Origin: Saccopteryx bilineata
Taxonomy: Eukaryota > Chordata > Mammalia > Chiroptera > Emballonuridae
DNA length: 64,000 nucleotides
Assembly: GCF_036850765.1 (NCBI RefSeq)
Contig: NC_089490.1
Span: 289,956,982-290,020,981 of the forward strand
Reading direction: 5' to 3'
Under the pieces are notes generated by a model. That model did not search any database and was not told the DNA's origin. It saw only the letters and a list, made by a program, of their open reading frames with translations. Positions 34,461 through 47,927 of the stretch are shown one piece after another; the first letter of the stretch is position 1, and the number at the start of each line of letters is the position of its first letter. The position numbers and the translations under genes were made by a program.

Positions 34461-36590
34461 TAACCAAACGGTCATTCCAGACAAGAGGTATACACTTTAA
34501 AATACTATTCCTGTCCCTTCAAAAATCAACAGTTGTTCAATAAGAAGTTGTTCATTATTTTTTACTGATATGATGATATGTTACCCTAGAGTACAAATCT
34601 GAGCTATCTCAGAAAAGCCCGGCAGGTTCATGGGGAACAGGCATCCCCAAACTATGCTGCTTTCAAGTGCAAGCAATTTGGGGGAGTCTTCAGTGTCTGG
34701 CTTTAGCAGAATATGGTTTGACCCTATGTCTTGTCAAATAGAAAGCATATAAGCTAGATTTAGCATGCAGGACTTTTTGACTATATACTGACTACATCCA
34801 AAGAAACTTATGCCCAGGGTATTTAATTCAAGGGTATCTTGAGTAAATGACACCTGGAGTTAACAGATGAGTTAGTTCATGTTCAAGGAGCCAGAGAGAA
34901 TGACACACAATCCAAGAAAGATGTCCTCTAGTGGGGTCTCCTGGCTGATTCAGTTTCAGGTGGAAGTCATATCTTTTGTAACTGGTGTTCCTTTAATATT
35001 TTCAAAACAAACTTTTAAGGTTACTAACTCTGCCAGGATAGATGTTCTGCAAATTGAATCTTCCTATTATTTTGAATTTCTTAATATTTTTACCTTCAAA
35101 TGGATTTAATGAATGCATTAAGTGGATTCAAATTCATTTAAAAGTAATTAAAATATGACAGTTGCTTTTTGAATTAAAGTGAAAGTATTAAGAACTTTAA
35201 TTACATTTGTTGTAATTTTTTAATGGTATAAAGACAGATTTAAATTTTTTTACTTACTTATGTAAAAAATAACATAGTTTTGTCTATATCCAAAATTTGA
35301 AGTGACCATTATTAAAAACCAAAAAAAAAATCATTATGGTCAAAACTATAATTGGTCATTTCCATATGAAAAATATGTTTAAGTGGAATCAAGTTGTTTG
35401 AAAATTATTAATGATTATTTTTACTTAGTACTTTGTATTTTATTTGTGTTACCATAATATATAATACAAAAATATAAATTTTTGCTCCCAAGTCTCTTCA
35501 AATCTTTTTAATATATCCCACTGTCAAGTGTTATAAATTTTTGTATATTCCAAAACATTGAAAAAGTAAGAAAGTAGTCTTTCAGAACTCAGACATGCAT
35601 GTCTCACAAATAAAAAAATGGATTTATAAAAACATTTTCCTTAGCCAATGCTGAGATAATGTACATGAACATAAACATTTCTTACTTGAAAATGTAATCA
35701 TTCTTAGGAAGAAATTAGATTTTCTAACAGAAAATTTCAGTTCAAACTGGAACTTCTCTTTAATATAGTTAAAAACTGGCTTTCATTGGGGATCATTCAA
35801 GGTAATGCAGACATTAGTCGTTGAACATTAATGCATTCAAGTTGATGTTTTTGCATATACTTATAACATCAGATAAAACCTGTTTAAGTTTTACTTATTC
35901 TTAGAAAGGGAATAAGAAGAGGTAAATATTATACACATTTACATTACTTTAAACCTCTGTTTAAAATGTTCTAACCTTATATCAAAAACATGAACTTGTT
36001 CAGGGAAACTGAGTGAAGTAGAAAGGGTTGCCTAGAATTGAAATATATATAAAAAATTGGAATAACTTGGACTAAAACAAAAGCAAACTTAGAAAGTAAA
36101 TGTTCCTTACCAAGAGGAAGTAATATATTTAATTGATATTTCCAATCGTAAATATTTTAGTAGTAAATTTACTAGTAGGTATAAAGTTTATACATATATA
36201 TGTATTCCAAATTAATTTATTTTATTTGTATAATTTTTATAATATATTAAACATAACTATGAATAGTGTACAAATATTTATCAATGAATTACTTTATAAT
36301 TACTTTTAATTAGACATTGTCAAAAATGATGTTATTATATTAATTGTGATATTTCATGAGATAATAATGATAATAGTATTAGCTGTTCCACAGAATGAAA
36401 CTAATATTAGTTTACTAAATTTATCTGTACTTTTTGTAAATACTGTTCTTTTTTTTTTACTCTAATATTTTGGAAGATCAAAGCTTCTCTCCTTTTCACT
36501 TTATCACCAGAGATTTTAATATGATTCCAGGACAAAAAGGAGAACAAAGATGACAGAATTTGAGTGCACATATAAAATATAGTTTAAAAG
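34461..36590. other. AT-rich unassigned sequence
   Basis: About 2.1 kb without a recognisable feature. A 76-codon frame at 34879-35109 has no supporting evidence. 36050-36420 is extremely AT-rich. Confidence 0.45.
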
Positions 36591-36602
36591 AAAAAGGTTG
36601 TG

Positions 36603-36930
36603 CCTGACCAGATGGTGGCGCAGTGGATAGAGTGTCGGACTGGGATGCGGAAGGACCCAGGTTCGAGACCCCGAGGTCGCCAGCTTGAGCGCGGGCTCAT
36701 CTGGCTTGAGCAAAGAGCTCACCAGCTTAGACCCAAGGTCGCTGGCTCCAGCAGGGGGTTGCTCGGTCTGCTGAAGGCCCGCGGTGAAGGCACGTGTGAG
36801 AAAGCAATCAATGAACAACTAAGAAGTCGCAACACGCAATGAGAAACTGATGATTGATGCTTCTCATCTTTCTCTGTTCCTGTCTGTCTGTCCCTGTCTA
36901 TCTCTGCCTCCAAAAAAAAAAAAAAAAAAA
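36603..36930 (+). mobile_element. Bat tRNA-derived SINE, CCTGACCAG family, with TSD
   Basis: Well-preserved forward copy with A box (GGTGGCGCAGTGGATAGAG), B box (GGTTCGAGACCCC) and the family body through 'gagaaagcaatcaatgaaca', then CT-rich tail and A run. Direct repeats aaaaaggttgtg (36591-36602) and aaaaaagttgtg (about 36925-36936) flank it. Confidence 0.95.
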
Positions 36931-36936
36931 GTTGTG

Positions 36937-37448
36937 TATTTTTTATCTTAATTTCAACTATAATTTTATTTCATAATGAAAGTATTATTTTTTCAGGGTT
37001 CAGAGAATACTCTGGGAAAACACACACAGAACACTAAATCGATTTTCTTGATATTGTGGGAGACAATGATCTAAGAATAATAGAGTCTTGCTCAGAGGAA
37101 GACCACTGGGAGGAATCTGAAACATCTCAGGTTGCATCTGTTTCCTTGAAGGCAAGCAGCTGGTGGCCACTGGCAATTGTCTTGGGACTCACTGATCCAG
37201 CCATCTCTGCTTATGAGACACAATTATGTAATACATAAGAATCAATCTGAGAAATGTTCAGTTTTAAGCATTCTAACATCAAATGTTAACTATTTGATTT
37301 TTGAAGCAAGTTTTGGGGTATTGTTTATTTTCTTTTGTAGCAGGTGAAGAAAAGAGTAAATTTGTAAAAACTCTGTTTACCTTTATTCATTAGTAACCTC
37401 TAAATTTTTTTTAAAATATCGGACTTTTTAATATAGAATTCTTAGTGC
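36937..37448. other. Unassigned sequence
   Basis: A 60-codon plus frame at 37056-37238 is rich in E and S but has no other gene signal. No repeat is named. Confidence 0.35.
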
Positions 37449-37460
37449 AAAAAAAGATGT

Positions 37461-38962
37461 GTATTTTTGTATTAATTTTAATGGGGTGACATTGATAAAT
37501 CAGGGTACATATGTTCAGAGAAAACAGCTCTAGGTTATTTTGCCATTTGCTTATGCTGCATTCCCATCACCCAAAGTCCAATTGTCTTTCGTCACCTTCT
37601 AACTGGTTTTCTTTGTGCCCCTCCCCTCCCCATCCCCCTCCTTCTCCCCCCCCCACCCCGTAACCCCCACACTCTTGTCCATGTCTCTGAGTCTCATTTT
37701 TATGTCCCACCTATGTATGGAATCATATAGTTCTTAGTTTTTTCTGATTTACTTATTCGCTCAGTATAATGTAATCAAGGTCCATCCATGTTATTGTAAA
37801 TGATCCGATGTCATCATTTCTTATGGCTGAGCAGTATTCCATAGTATATATGTACCAAAGTTTTTTAATCCACTCGTCCTCTGGTGGACACTTGGGCTGT
37901 TTCCAGATCTTCGCTATTGTGAACAATGCTGCCATAAACATGGGGGTGCATTTCTTCTTTTCATACAGTGCTATGGTGTTCTTGGGGTATATTACTAACA
38001 GTGGGATAACTGGGTCAAAAGACAGTTCAATTTTTAATTTTTTGAGGAATCTCCATACTGTTTTCCACAGTGGCTGCACCAGTCTGCATTCCCACCAGCA
38101 GTGCAGGAGGGTTCCCTTTTCTCCACATCCTCGCCAGCACTTATTCTGTGTTGTTTTGTTGATGAGCACCATTCTGACTAGTGTGAGGTGATATCTCATT
38201 GTGGTTTTAATTTGCATTTCTCTAGTGATTAGTGATGTTGAGCACTTTTTATATGCCTATTGGCCATCTGTATGTCCTCTTTGGAGAAGTGTCTATTCAT
38301 TTCTTTTGCCCTTTTCTGAATTGGATTGTTTGTCTTTCTGGTATTAAGTTTTACAAGTTCTTTATAAATTTTGGTTATTAACCCCTTATCAGATGTATTG
38401 TCAAATATGTTCTCCCATTGTATAGTTTGTCTTTTTATTCTGTTCTTATTGTCTTTAGCTGTGCAGAAGTTTTTAGTTTGATATAGTCCCATTTGTTTAT
38501 CCTGTCTTTTATTTCACTTGCCTGTGGAGACAAATCGGCAAATATATTGCTGCGAGAAATGTCAGAAAGCTTACTGCCTATGTTTTCTTCTAAGATACTT
38601 ATGGTTTCACGGCTTATATTGAACTCTTTTATCCATTTTGAGTTGATTTTTGTGAATGGTGTAAGTTGGTGATCTAGTTTCATTTTTTTGCAGGTAGCTG
38701 TCCAATTTTCCGAACACCATTTGTTGAAGAGGCTGTCTTTACTCCAATGTATGCTCTTACCTCCTTTGTCAAATATCAGTTGTCCATAAAGATGTGGGTT
38801 TATTTCTGTGTTCTCAGTTCTGTTCCATTGATCTAAGTGCCTGTTCTTATGCCAGGACCAGGCTGTTTTGAGTACAATGGCCTTGTAGTATAACTTGATA
38901 TCCAGAAGTTTGATACCTCCCACTCTATTCTTCCTTTTCAAGATTGCTGAGGTTATTCATGT
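37461..38962 (-). mobile_element. Relatively young 5'-truncated L1 LINE, perfect 12-bp TSD
   Basis: A 1.5 kb L1 on the minus strand covering the last third of ORF2 and the 3' UTR. The coding part runs in three frame-shifted blocks: 38941-38435, 38492-38229 and 38217-37753. The last block holds the ORF2 C-terminal cysteine motif C-x3-C-x7-H-x4-C ([18 protein letters not shown]). The 3' UTR is G-rich on the sense strand (37618-37670) and the 3' end is at 37461. The perfect direct repeat aaaaaaagatgt at 37449-37460 and 38963-38974 marks the insertion. The copy is dead: 5'-truncated, with no RT or endonuclease, and frameshifted. Confidence 0.96.
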
Positions 38963-39191
38963 AAAAAAAGATGTTTTATTTCACCCCAATAAAAAAAATC
39001 ACTGAATGCTATAAAAAACAAATGTGTAGGTTACCATGATTTTAAAAAAAGTTTTAACCCAAAAAAGTATATACTTAAAAGAAATAAGATAACTTTTAAA
39101 ATTCTTCCTTCTCTTCTTGATATTTTTTTTATTTTTTGCTATCATATAAACCTGTTCTATTGTTTGTGTCTGTTTTTAAGAGTTGCAACAG

Positions 39192-39193
39192 GA

Positions 39194-39249
<56 letters not shown>

Positions 39250-39266
39250 TATATATAGGGGGGGGA
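39192..39266. repeat. Compound (TG)n(TA)n microsatellite with flanking G-run
   Basis: A TG run of about 26 bp, then a TA run of about 32 bp, then TCTATATATA and eight G. It is a candidate for slippage and cruciform formation. Confidence 0.97.
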
Positions 39267-39604
39267 GAGACCCATGGAGCAATTTGTTAGTACCATCAAG
39301 CAATTATGTAAAGACTTAAGTGGTTAATTTTCATGGCCATTGTAAATTGATTTAACTGTGTTGTTTTAATCAGTATCACCTTTCTTAATGATATAACCTT
39401 ATTATAGATTTTAGTGTGCAGCCTAAGACAGTGCTTCACAAATTTTTACTTTATCCGAGGTTTTCAAAGCCTGCCACTGAGGAAGGTTATTAATGTACTA
39501 ATCATGCCAACTACAAAATTTATGTTGATTCATCTGTCATAAAGCATAGTCACAGATCAGAAATCCTTGTACAGTTATTTGCACATTTAAAATATTTCAG
39601 ATTG

Positions 39605-39916
39605 GCCTGACCAGGCGGTGACGCAGTAGATAGGGCATCGAACTGGGATGCAGAGGACCCAGGTTCGAGACCCTGAGGTTGCCAGTTTGAGCGTGGGTTT
39701 ATCTGGTTTGAGCAAAGCTCACCAGCGTGGACCCAAGGTCACTATGTCTGCTGTAGCCCCACGGTCAAGGCACATATGAGAAAGCAATCAGTGAACAACT
39801 AAGGTGTCGCAATGAAAAACTAATGATTGATGCTTCTCATCTCTCTCCATTCCTGTCTGTCTGTCCCTATCTATCCCTCTCTCTGACTCTGTCTCTGTAA
39901 AAAAAAAAAAAAAAAA
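39605..39916 (+). mobile_element. Bat tRNA-derived SINE, CCTGACCAG family, with TSD
   Basis: Forward copy with head, body and A tail. The direct repeat tcagattg at 39597-39604 and 39917-39924 flanks it. Compared with the 36603 copy it lacks part of the central 'gctggctccagcagggggtt' region. Confidence 0.93.
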
Positions 39917-40172
39917 TCAGATTGATGAGTATAATTCAATCAAATTATTAAAATGTTACTATGCTTATTACTATGAAATTTAAGTAATAATTATGATACT
40001 TCATATTTAATATGTCAAATTTAGTTCAGAAGTAAGTTGTTCTTTTTAAAAATAGCATAAAAATTCAATATTATTAAATATCATGTTAGACTGCAGTTAT
40101 TTTCTTTGTCTATAGCACAGAGATATAAACAAATATTTAAGGAATATTAACTAAATATTATTATTAAAAATG

Positions 40173-40340
40173 TCTCAGGATGGCTCCATGGCCTTGCCTT
40201 GGACAGTAAAATAGCTCAGTTGCCAAACAGCAGCTCCAGATAGGCAATGCATCCAACTGTCAGGTGGATCCCAGTTGGGGTGCATGCGGGAGTCTGTCTC
40301 TCTGCCTCCCTGCCTTTCTCTTAATTTTAAAAAAATTCCC
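40173..40340 (+). mobile_element. Bat long-family SINE, 5'-truncated old copy
   Basis: Only the 3' half is present: 'atggctccatggccttgcct', 'ggtggatcccagttggggtg', 'catgcgggagtctgtctctc' and an A-rich end. It has no tRNA head and is diverged. Confidence 0.85.
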
Positions 40341-40469
40341 AGGATAATGTGAGAAAGTTAAAAATAAATTATTGAGAAAATTATCTTACATATGACTGAA
40401 CATTACTGCTTATGTATTCAACATAATTAAAACTACTATGACATACTGTCCAATTCCATCCAGTAATTG

Positions 40470-40590
40470 AGCAGACTGTTTGCATTTAGATGTTAACTCT
40501 ACAAATCTAATTTGATGACCATAAGTAAGATAACTCTCTGTGCCTTAGTTTTCTCATTTTTTTAAGTAGAGTAATATGAACCACTCAAAA
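40470..40590 (-). repeat. MIR SINE fragment
   Basis: The sequence 'taagataactctctgtgcct' then 'tagttttctcattttttt' matches the MIR core in antisense orientation. Confidence 0.65.
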
Positions 40591-40849
40591 CTGGTTGAGT
40601 AGACCAATTGAAATGTACAATATGCAATAAAAAGTCCTAACACTGTTTTAATTATTTTTAGTTTAAAAATAATCATTTTTAAATTTGATATAAAAATAAC
40701 ATTTTTGGATCACATGACATATGTGATGGGTTAATCTCATAGGATAATAATTCATGATATTGTTATTTTGCCAATTGTGGGTCATTAGAATGGAAGTTTA
40801 TCTATTGTACCCAAAAACTTATTGCAGTGATGAATGTTTAAAAATTAGT

Positions 40850-40965
40850 GAATATCTAAATTTTTGTGATGATTGTTCCACAATACATATAATTATTGAA
40901 TCATCATGTTTTACACTTAAAACAAATACATGTAAACTATATCTCAATAAAAATATGAGTGAAAT
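40850..40965 (+). mobile_element. L1M 3' terminal fragment
   Basis: Ends 'acatgtaaactatatctcaa' plus 'taaaaatatgag', the typical terminal sequence of old L1 copies. Confidence 0.55.
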
Positions 40966-40994
40966 CAATATGCATCATTTTTATTAAACTTAAA

Positions 40995-42400
40995 ATATTT
41001 TTTTTAAAAATTAAATTTATTGATAAATAAAATTCTATAGGTTTAAAGAGTACAATTCTGATGCATCATCTGTATATTGTATTGTGTGCCCACCACCCAA
41101 AGTCACCATATATTTAACCTCTTTAATCCTTTATTATCCTTCTACCTCTCTTTCCTCAGGTAATCACCATACTGTTGTCTGTGTCTATCAGTTTTTGTTT
41201 GTTTCTTTTTTCTTATGGTTTTCAGTTTTATTTCTCACAAAATAGTGATATTATTGGTACTTGACTTTTTCTATCTTACTTATATTACTTAGCATGATAT
41301 TCTCAAGCTCCATTTATGTTGTCTCAAATAGCAGTATTTCACCTTTACTTGTGGCTGAGTAGTATTCCATTGTGTGTGTGTGTATATATATATACCACAT
41401 CTTCTTTATTCAGTCATCTACTGAAGGATATTTTGTTTATTTCCATGTTTGGGGCACCATGAATAACGCTGCAATAAACATAAAGTTGCATATATCTTTT
41501 AGAATACATGTTTTCAAATTTTCAGATAGAAACACAGAAGAGAGACTGTTAGGTCATAGTTTTAATTTTTTTGAAGAACTTCGATACTGTTTTTGGCTGT
41601 ACCAGATTTTCACCAGAAGTGAATGAGTGATCTTTGTTCTCCACGACCTCTCTAACATTATTTATCTTGTTGATAATATATTATTCATCTTGTTGATGAT
41701 AATAGCCATTCTATCAAGTGTGAAGTGGTATCTCATTGTAGTTTTGATTTGCATTTTCCTAATAGCTAGTGGATTTAAACATTTTTTCACATACCTATTG
41801 ACTAGTTGCATGCTATCTGGAGACAAGTGTTTGTTCAATTCCTCTGTCCATTCCTTTAATTAGATTTTTTATTTATTTTGTGTTTAGTTATGCATTCTTT
41901 ATATATTTTTATATTAATCCCTTGTCATTTCTGTTGTTTGCAAATATCTTCTCTCATTCGGTTGGTTGCTTTTTGTTTTGTTGGCAGTTTCTTTTGTTGC
42001 GCAGATACACTTTAGTTTGCTATAGTGTCATTTATTTATTTTTGCTTTTATTTATTTTACCTTTAGGGACAAATGTTGAAAATTCTCTCTAAAACCAAGG
42101 TCTATAATTTAGGTCTTTGATCCACTTTAATTAATTTTTGTATATGGAGACAAAACAGTAGTCTAGCTTCATTCTTTTAATGTAGTTTCCCAATTTTTCC
42201 AGCACCATCACTGAAGAGGCTTTCTTTTGTCTGTTGTATGTTTTTAACTCCTTCATCAAAAATTATTTTCCCATATACATGTAGTATTATTTCTAGGCTC
42301 TTGATTTTTGTCCCATTGGTTTGGGTGTCTGTTTCTCTGCCAATGCCATGTTGTTTTTATTATTGTTACTTTGTAGTATAACTTAAAGTTAAGGACTTAA
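40995..42400 (-). mobile_element. Old L1 LINE, ORF2 C-terminal half and 3' UTR, reverse
   Basis: About 1.4 kb of antisense L1. The plus strand shows the 3' UTR complement ('cccaccacccaaagtcacca'), the ORF2 C-terminal complement ('gctgagtagtattccattgt', 'gaataacgctgcaataaaca', 'tctcattgtagttttgattt') and upstream ORF2 to about 42400. It is more diverged than the copy at 37461-38962, with many stops. Plus-strand frames of 70-84 codons at 41372-42092 are antisense shadows. Confidence 0.88.
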
Positions 42401-43783
42401 ACTTAAAAGATTTTGATAATACCATTAGAACAGCTTGAAAGTGGAATATATTAAATGCATATCAATAGTTCTAAGTAAGTTTATATGAGTATGTTGAAAT
42501 TAATGATTATTAAACTCTGGAATTTGCTTTGTATAACAGAAGAAATGGTCAAAGTTCAGAACATTTTATGAATTTGGACCACTTGAAAATATTTCTATCA
42601 GGCTTCAAACTTTACTACTACTTACAGAAATAAACCAAGAAACATAATATTACAGGGACATAGTACAGCCCTTATCACTTACAATACAATGGTCTCATGG
42701 AAAGTTTTAATAAGCAATTAAAATGTGTTGTTTAGAAGTGAAAAAAGTCTTGAATGATATAATGCAAATGTGATATCTAATTGAATACAAGAAGAGAGAA
42801 GGCTTTCAAGGATTGGTGTAAAAATAAGTGATAGCAATGATGTAATTATGTAACTTTATTATCTTTAATATTTCTCTATATTTTTACTTTTATTTTGTTT
42901 GACTTGATTTTCTAAAGATAACAGTTACCCCTGTGCCAGTTGGAAAGATGTTGGCACAAAAGACATGAACTTAGACCATTGAATTTGGGTTTTACAATTT
43001 AGAATGGAACTATGCAATGGATTCTTCCTAGTAGGTAGTTAAATGGGGTTATCTATGACAACATTAGCAAATGGAAGGACAGTTGTGTAATTCTTACCTT
43101 TCAAATCCTATGACATCTTCCAGGGGAGGAGGCAAAAGAGAAACCATGCCAATTGTGTTATTAATATTGGCTATGTAGGTAAACAGTACTGTCCCACGAG
43201 GCTACACTACCAGGGTGGATTAAATGAAATAATAAATACAAAGTTGTGGAGAATGGGGCACACAAGAAGAAGACTGAAACAAGACTTTCTTAGAGAAAGA
43301 GGAGAATACTCTTAACAACCAGCTTCAGGTATGGTGCTGACAATGGCTGATGCTCAAAGAAGCTGCCTAAACTCCTTTCTCTAGATTAGAAAAAGAAAAT
43401 TGGGCCACTGCTCAGGTCAAGTGTTTACCTTAAAACTCCACCTGAATAATCTCCATCTGGATTTACAATGTGATGCAGAGCTTCCTAATTGACCATTGCC
43501 TTGTTGGAGCTACCATTTAGCTAATAACATTGGAATTATATTAGCTGTTGTTTTTAAGTACTGAGAGAGAACTATCACCTTTGAATCATTCAGGGCCAAG
43601 GCAGTTGGACAGATGAGCACCTGCACATTGTGTTACTGTTGACTGAATGACACAATGCTGAGGCAGATGACTGGATGCGATCAGAAGCAGATTCTACCAC
43701 CTGCCCAGTTTGTCATTGCTTCACTCTTCCACCTCTACCAAATTTGAATGTGGTTAAAATGCCTTAACAGAAAGAGATAATGA
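42401..43783. other. Unassigned sequence, partly GC-richer
   Basis: The 42930-43750 part is closer to average mammalian base composition. It has no repeat that I can name and no open frame above about 60 codons outside the SINE. Possibly unique intergenic sequence. Confidence 0.35.
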
Positions 43784-43798
43784 CACCTGATTCTCTTT

Positions 43799-44151
43799 TT
43801 TTTTTTTTTTTTTTTTTTCATTTTTCTGAAGCTGGAAACAGGGAGAGACAGTCAGACAGACTCCCGCATGCGCCCAACCGGGATCCACCCGGCACGCCCA
43901 CCAGGGGCGGTGCTCTGCCCCCCAGGGGGCGATGCTCTTCCCATCCTGGGCGTCGCCATATTGCGACCAGAGCCACTCTAGCGCCTGAGGCAGAGGCCAC
44001 AGAGCCATGCCCAGCGCCCGGGCCATCTCTGCTCCAATGGAGCCCTGGCTGCGAGAGGGGAAGAGAGAGACAGAGAGGAAAGCGCGGCGGAGGGGTGGAG
44101 AAGCAAATGGGCGCTTCTCCTGTGTGCCCTGGCCGGGAATCGAACCCGGGA
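43799..44151 (-). mobile_element. Bat long-family SINE, duplicated-unit form, head-truncated, with TSD
   Basis: Reverse copy with T run at left, two 22-bp units (at about 43893-43940), body, CT segment and B box (GGTTCGATTCCCGGCC on the minus strand). The first 45 or so bases, including the A box, are missing. A 15-16-bp direct repeat, acacctgattctctt, at 43784-43798 and 44152-44166 shows that the truncation occurred at insertion rather than later. Frames of 129 and 170 codons here are SINE sequence. Confidence 0.95.
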
Positions 44152-44167
44152 ACACCTGATTCTCTTT

Positions 44168-45399
44168 AAGAGAGTGGGCACACAAGTGATAAAACTGGCC
44201 AAATATCGCAGTAAGTGTCCTCTGATATTTTATATGAGCCACTAGTGGGGAGTAGAGCACCCACACTGAGCTGCTTCCTCAGAGAGTGTGCCGCCTTATA
44301 AATTCCCTGAGCAACCAAGTTCAATGTTTTTACTGTGTGAAAACAATGTACTTATAATAATAGGAGGCTGGTTGAATTTTTATCAAAACTGACCTCTAAA
44401 TACTTTCTATGTTTAGGAGCTATATTTGGATTACAAAACCAATCCAACATGCTGTTTCTAAGTGAAAAAGATGAAATGGGACAGTAGAAAGAGCTCTTTT
44501 CCATGAGTTTGTAAAGGTTATGACGTGATTCTTGAAATAACAGTATTTTGTTCTAAGTTGAAAAGTTCACCCCAGTCATCAGCAACACTAGAGAGGCCTT
44601 TATTCTCACCCAGGAAGAACTATTGAAGATTTATATTCCCATGGAATTTTAGAATATTGGTCAGCAATCCTATAGGCCGAGTTTGTAGCAGGGAGAGGCA
44701 GTTCATTCATAAAGCCAAAACTGTGGGAAAAACAAAACAAAACAAAAAAACTTGCTGTAGAGTGTTGCTTTAACTGAAATTTATATGATAAGATATTGTG
44801 TTCCATAGATATTTTGGAAGACTAATTGAAAACCTATCTCAAGTGATAAACAACAAACTTGTTTGCCTAAAATCATAGTGTAATCAGTTTTATAAACTCT
44901 ATTAGTAATTATGATAAATTTAAATAGATTAAAAGTTCCATGAAATTTTATTCTCCAAACTTAAAGTACTAAGTACAAAGAGTTGTTTTTTACTTTCTCT
45001 ACTAAAAATTCATCATGTGAGTCAGAAAAAAATATAACAATAACTTCTTGGATGTGCATAAGTTATTGTATAATATCATACTATTGACATTATAGAAAAA
45101 TAGAAATATTTAAACAATTGTCAAATGTTATAAAATCCAATGGATATATTTGTATTTTCTAGCAGCTATTTTTACACATATAACACTATCAACACTTATC
45201 AATCTTAGTTAGATATGTGGATACTTGAATCCATGAGAACCTGGTGACTTTAAGATGACATGTGTAGGATTTTGAGTCTTCCAGCTATAGTAGGGGCTAT
45301 ATTGAAGTTTACTTGAATTTAAGAAAAAGTATTTACATATTATGATTTTTGTAGCTTCTTTATGAAATCAACCCACTGTGACTCACAAAGCTGAGCTCA
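44168..45399. other. Unassigned sequence
   Basis: No recognisable gene or repeat. Confidence 0.4.
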
Positions 45400-45785
45400 T
45401 TTTTACCACCTTTTGAACACTATTTCTCTGTCAAATGAAGCATCAGTAACTCCCTGGATATTGTCAGTATTTGCACTACTGCTGTGCTTGGTATAGCTTT
45501 ATGCTCTGCCCAAAAAGCTCCTTGCCTTATTCATCCCATTCATCCACCTAAACAAACAATTTACAAGACTTTTAGCATTTGAACTACTTTACTAGCACCT
45601 TGCTTAAGTTTTAACAGTTTTTTACGCTTGCTTTATTCTGTCCTACATAATTATGTTTTAATAGAATTTATACCCAATAAGAGGAGACAATGTGTTTTAT
45701 TCACAATTTTCTCACTTCAGGGTTTAGCCTAGTGCCTGATACATGTAAATTTTTCAATAATTATGTTTCATTTACAAACTATAAT
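45400..45785 (+). repeat. L2 LINE 3' end
   Basis: The terminal segment 'agaggagacaatgtgtttta', then 'gtttagcctagtgcctgata' and 'tttttcaataattatgtt', follows the L2 3' end order. The 5' limit is uncertain. Confidence 0.6.
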
Positions 45786-46264
45786 CCCTTCTGCTATAGA
45801 GCAACATTATTTTTTATTTTTATGGTAATCATGATGCTCTTGAAGGTCTTCTTGCTAAAATGACTTGGGAAAAAATTAATACACTGTCCATCATGAATTT
45901 CCAGATCTATATAATGTTCATACAATAATACTGACAAAGAAACAAACCTGAGCAGGTATAATGCAATTCTTAAGAAAAAATAAATAGAGAAAACAAACTA
46001 GAATGCATTTGAACAAACTTTGCAATTCAAATAATAAGTATCATTCTCTTTCCCATTTTATATTAATTTTACAATATTGTGTTTAATAAATGCCAGTTTG
46101 TATATTTGCACAGATTACTAATACAATGTTCGATTCAGTGGTCAATACTACTAGAGCCCTCTGCTGTATGTTGGAAGTATAACTAGAATGTGGTTGCTTC
46201 AAATGCTATGAAAACAGTGCAGTAAATAATGTGTTTATAACAACTTCCTACATGCTTCAAAACT

Positions 46265-46360
46265 ATGTGCAGTACAGATCATGTATCATAGAATTATATA
46301 CTTGAAACCTATATAATCTTATTAACCAATGTCATATAAATAAATTTGATTTATATAAAA
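46265..46360 (+). mobile_element. L1 3' terminal fragment
   Basis: 'gtacagatcatgtatcatag', 'cttgaaacctatataatctt' and 'attaaccaatgtcatataaa' make a decayed L1 3' end, followed by 'taaatttga'. Confidence 0.75.
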
Positions 46361-47912
46361 GGCAAACAATACAGCATTTAGATTTCCTGGGCTATATGAG
46401 TATTCTTGAAAGATAACTTTGAAAAAATTTTAAATTAGTATGTAGTAACTAATTAGATTTTTTTTCTCTGAGGCTACTATATATAAAACAGTGCTATAGT
46501 AATGCATAAATATACGGAAAGTACTGAAATCTAATACCTTTTTCTCAGATCCTATACTAGTTTATTCTCTTATTAAATATTCACTTTTTTTAATCAACTA
46601 ACTTCACTTAATGTATTTAACTAACTGAGCTGTTTTATTTGAATACAGTGAGTGCCAACTCTAGTAAATATTGATCTTTTTCTTTTCTTCTTCTTTCCTC
46701 CCTCCTTCTAACCCTTCCTTATTTTGTTTACTTCCATTCTATTCATATTTCTTCTTTTACAGATCCAAAAATAAATATAGAAAGTATGTAAATACAATAT
46801 TAATGCTTGTTTTCAGTCCTATAAAAAGAGATCACAAATGAAAACTTGTAAAATTTTAATTTTATTTGCATTTCAGGAGTACTATATTATTTTATATAGC
46901 ATTAGACAAGGGACAGTTAACAATCTTGTACACAATCTGTGTGACTTACATATCAGAACTTCATGTAGAATATATTCTTTCTGATGGGATTATACTTATT
47001 ATCTGAAAAACAATAGTTTTCTGATCCTGATTTTGGTGAGGGTGTTCATATGACATTAAAAAAAAGGTAAAATTTAAACATTCTATGAGTTCAGGAGTTG
47101 ATTTTAGTTTCTTCTTTCTGTATATTCAGTGTAGTACACAGTTCCTAACACACAGCAATTAATCAATATGTCAATGTGTGAAAAATTATGAGTATTTGGT
47201 CTAAACTTACAACCACTCTAACCATTTATTAATTTTCTAGCATGTACACACAGTGTGGTATTGCACACACAAATCACTATAATCAGAAGTTGATTCAAGA
47301 AACTTTATTTCTCTGTAAAATAAAATCCATAGAATTCTTAAAAAGTTATTGCTATGAGCTCAATAAAGATATAGTGTTACAAAGTGTAAACAGTCAGTAA
47401 ATTCTTATAATAAAGAAGAGACTATTGCTTAATCTTTCAGATAACAAGAAAACGTTTTTGTGAATTAATTATATTAATTTAATTCATAATATTTTCAATT
47501 CCTAATTCTAAATAAGAGTTTATTTCAAAGTGTAGTCTTATAGTGGTATGAATATATGCAAGATATAATAAATTTTTAATAATCTTTATTAACTTTATCT
47601 AAGGAAATATTAATATTGATTTAGCAATAATTATATGAAAAATTGACCAAATTAATCTTTACTTCTGGCAATGTGGCAGACCTCATTAATAATAACATAT
47701 TTAAAAATAATAATAAACTTTAAAAGGATCAAAGTTGAGAAGTTCTTGATTCCTTCTAAAGCAGCAAATTGTAATCTGATACTTATTCTCAAGCCATATC
47801 TTTAATGACAAGCCAGGTTAGAAAAGCAAAAACAAAAACAGCTACAACCAAGGATAAAATACGTATATCCAATCATCTTGCTCTTCTTCAGCTCTGGATC
47901 TCAAGATCATTT
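46361..47912. other. AT-rich unassigned sequence
   Basis: No gene-like signal; a few MIR/L2-like words around 47100-47170 are too weak to call. Confidence 0.4.
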
Positions 47913-47927
47913 AAAATCGCTAAACTT

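Noticed and set aside
37808..38191. 127-codon plus-strand gene
   Set aside because: Antisense shadow of L1 ORF2, which is the recognisable coding sequence on the minus strand.
38229..38941. Functional L1 protein
   Set aside because: The copy is 5'-truncated without endonuclease and RT, and the ORF2 remnant is split over three frames.
43754..44266. 170-codon minus-strand gene
   Set aside because: It runs through a SINE with clear TSD; the protein is SINE body plus flanks.
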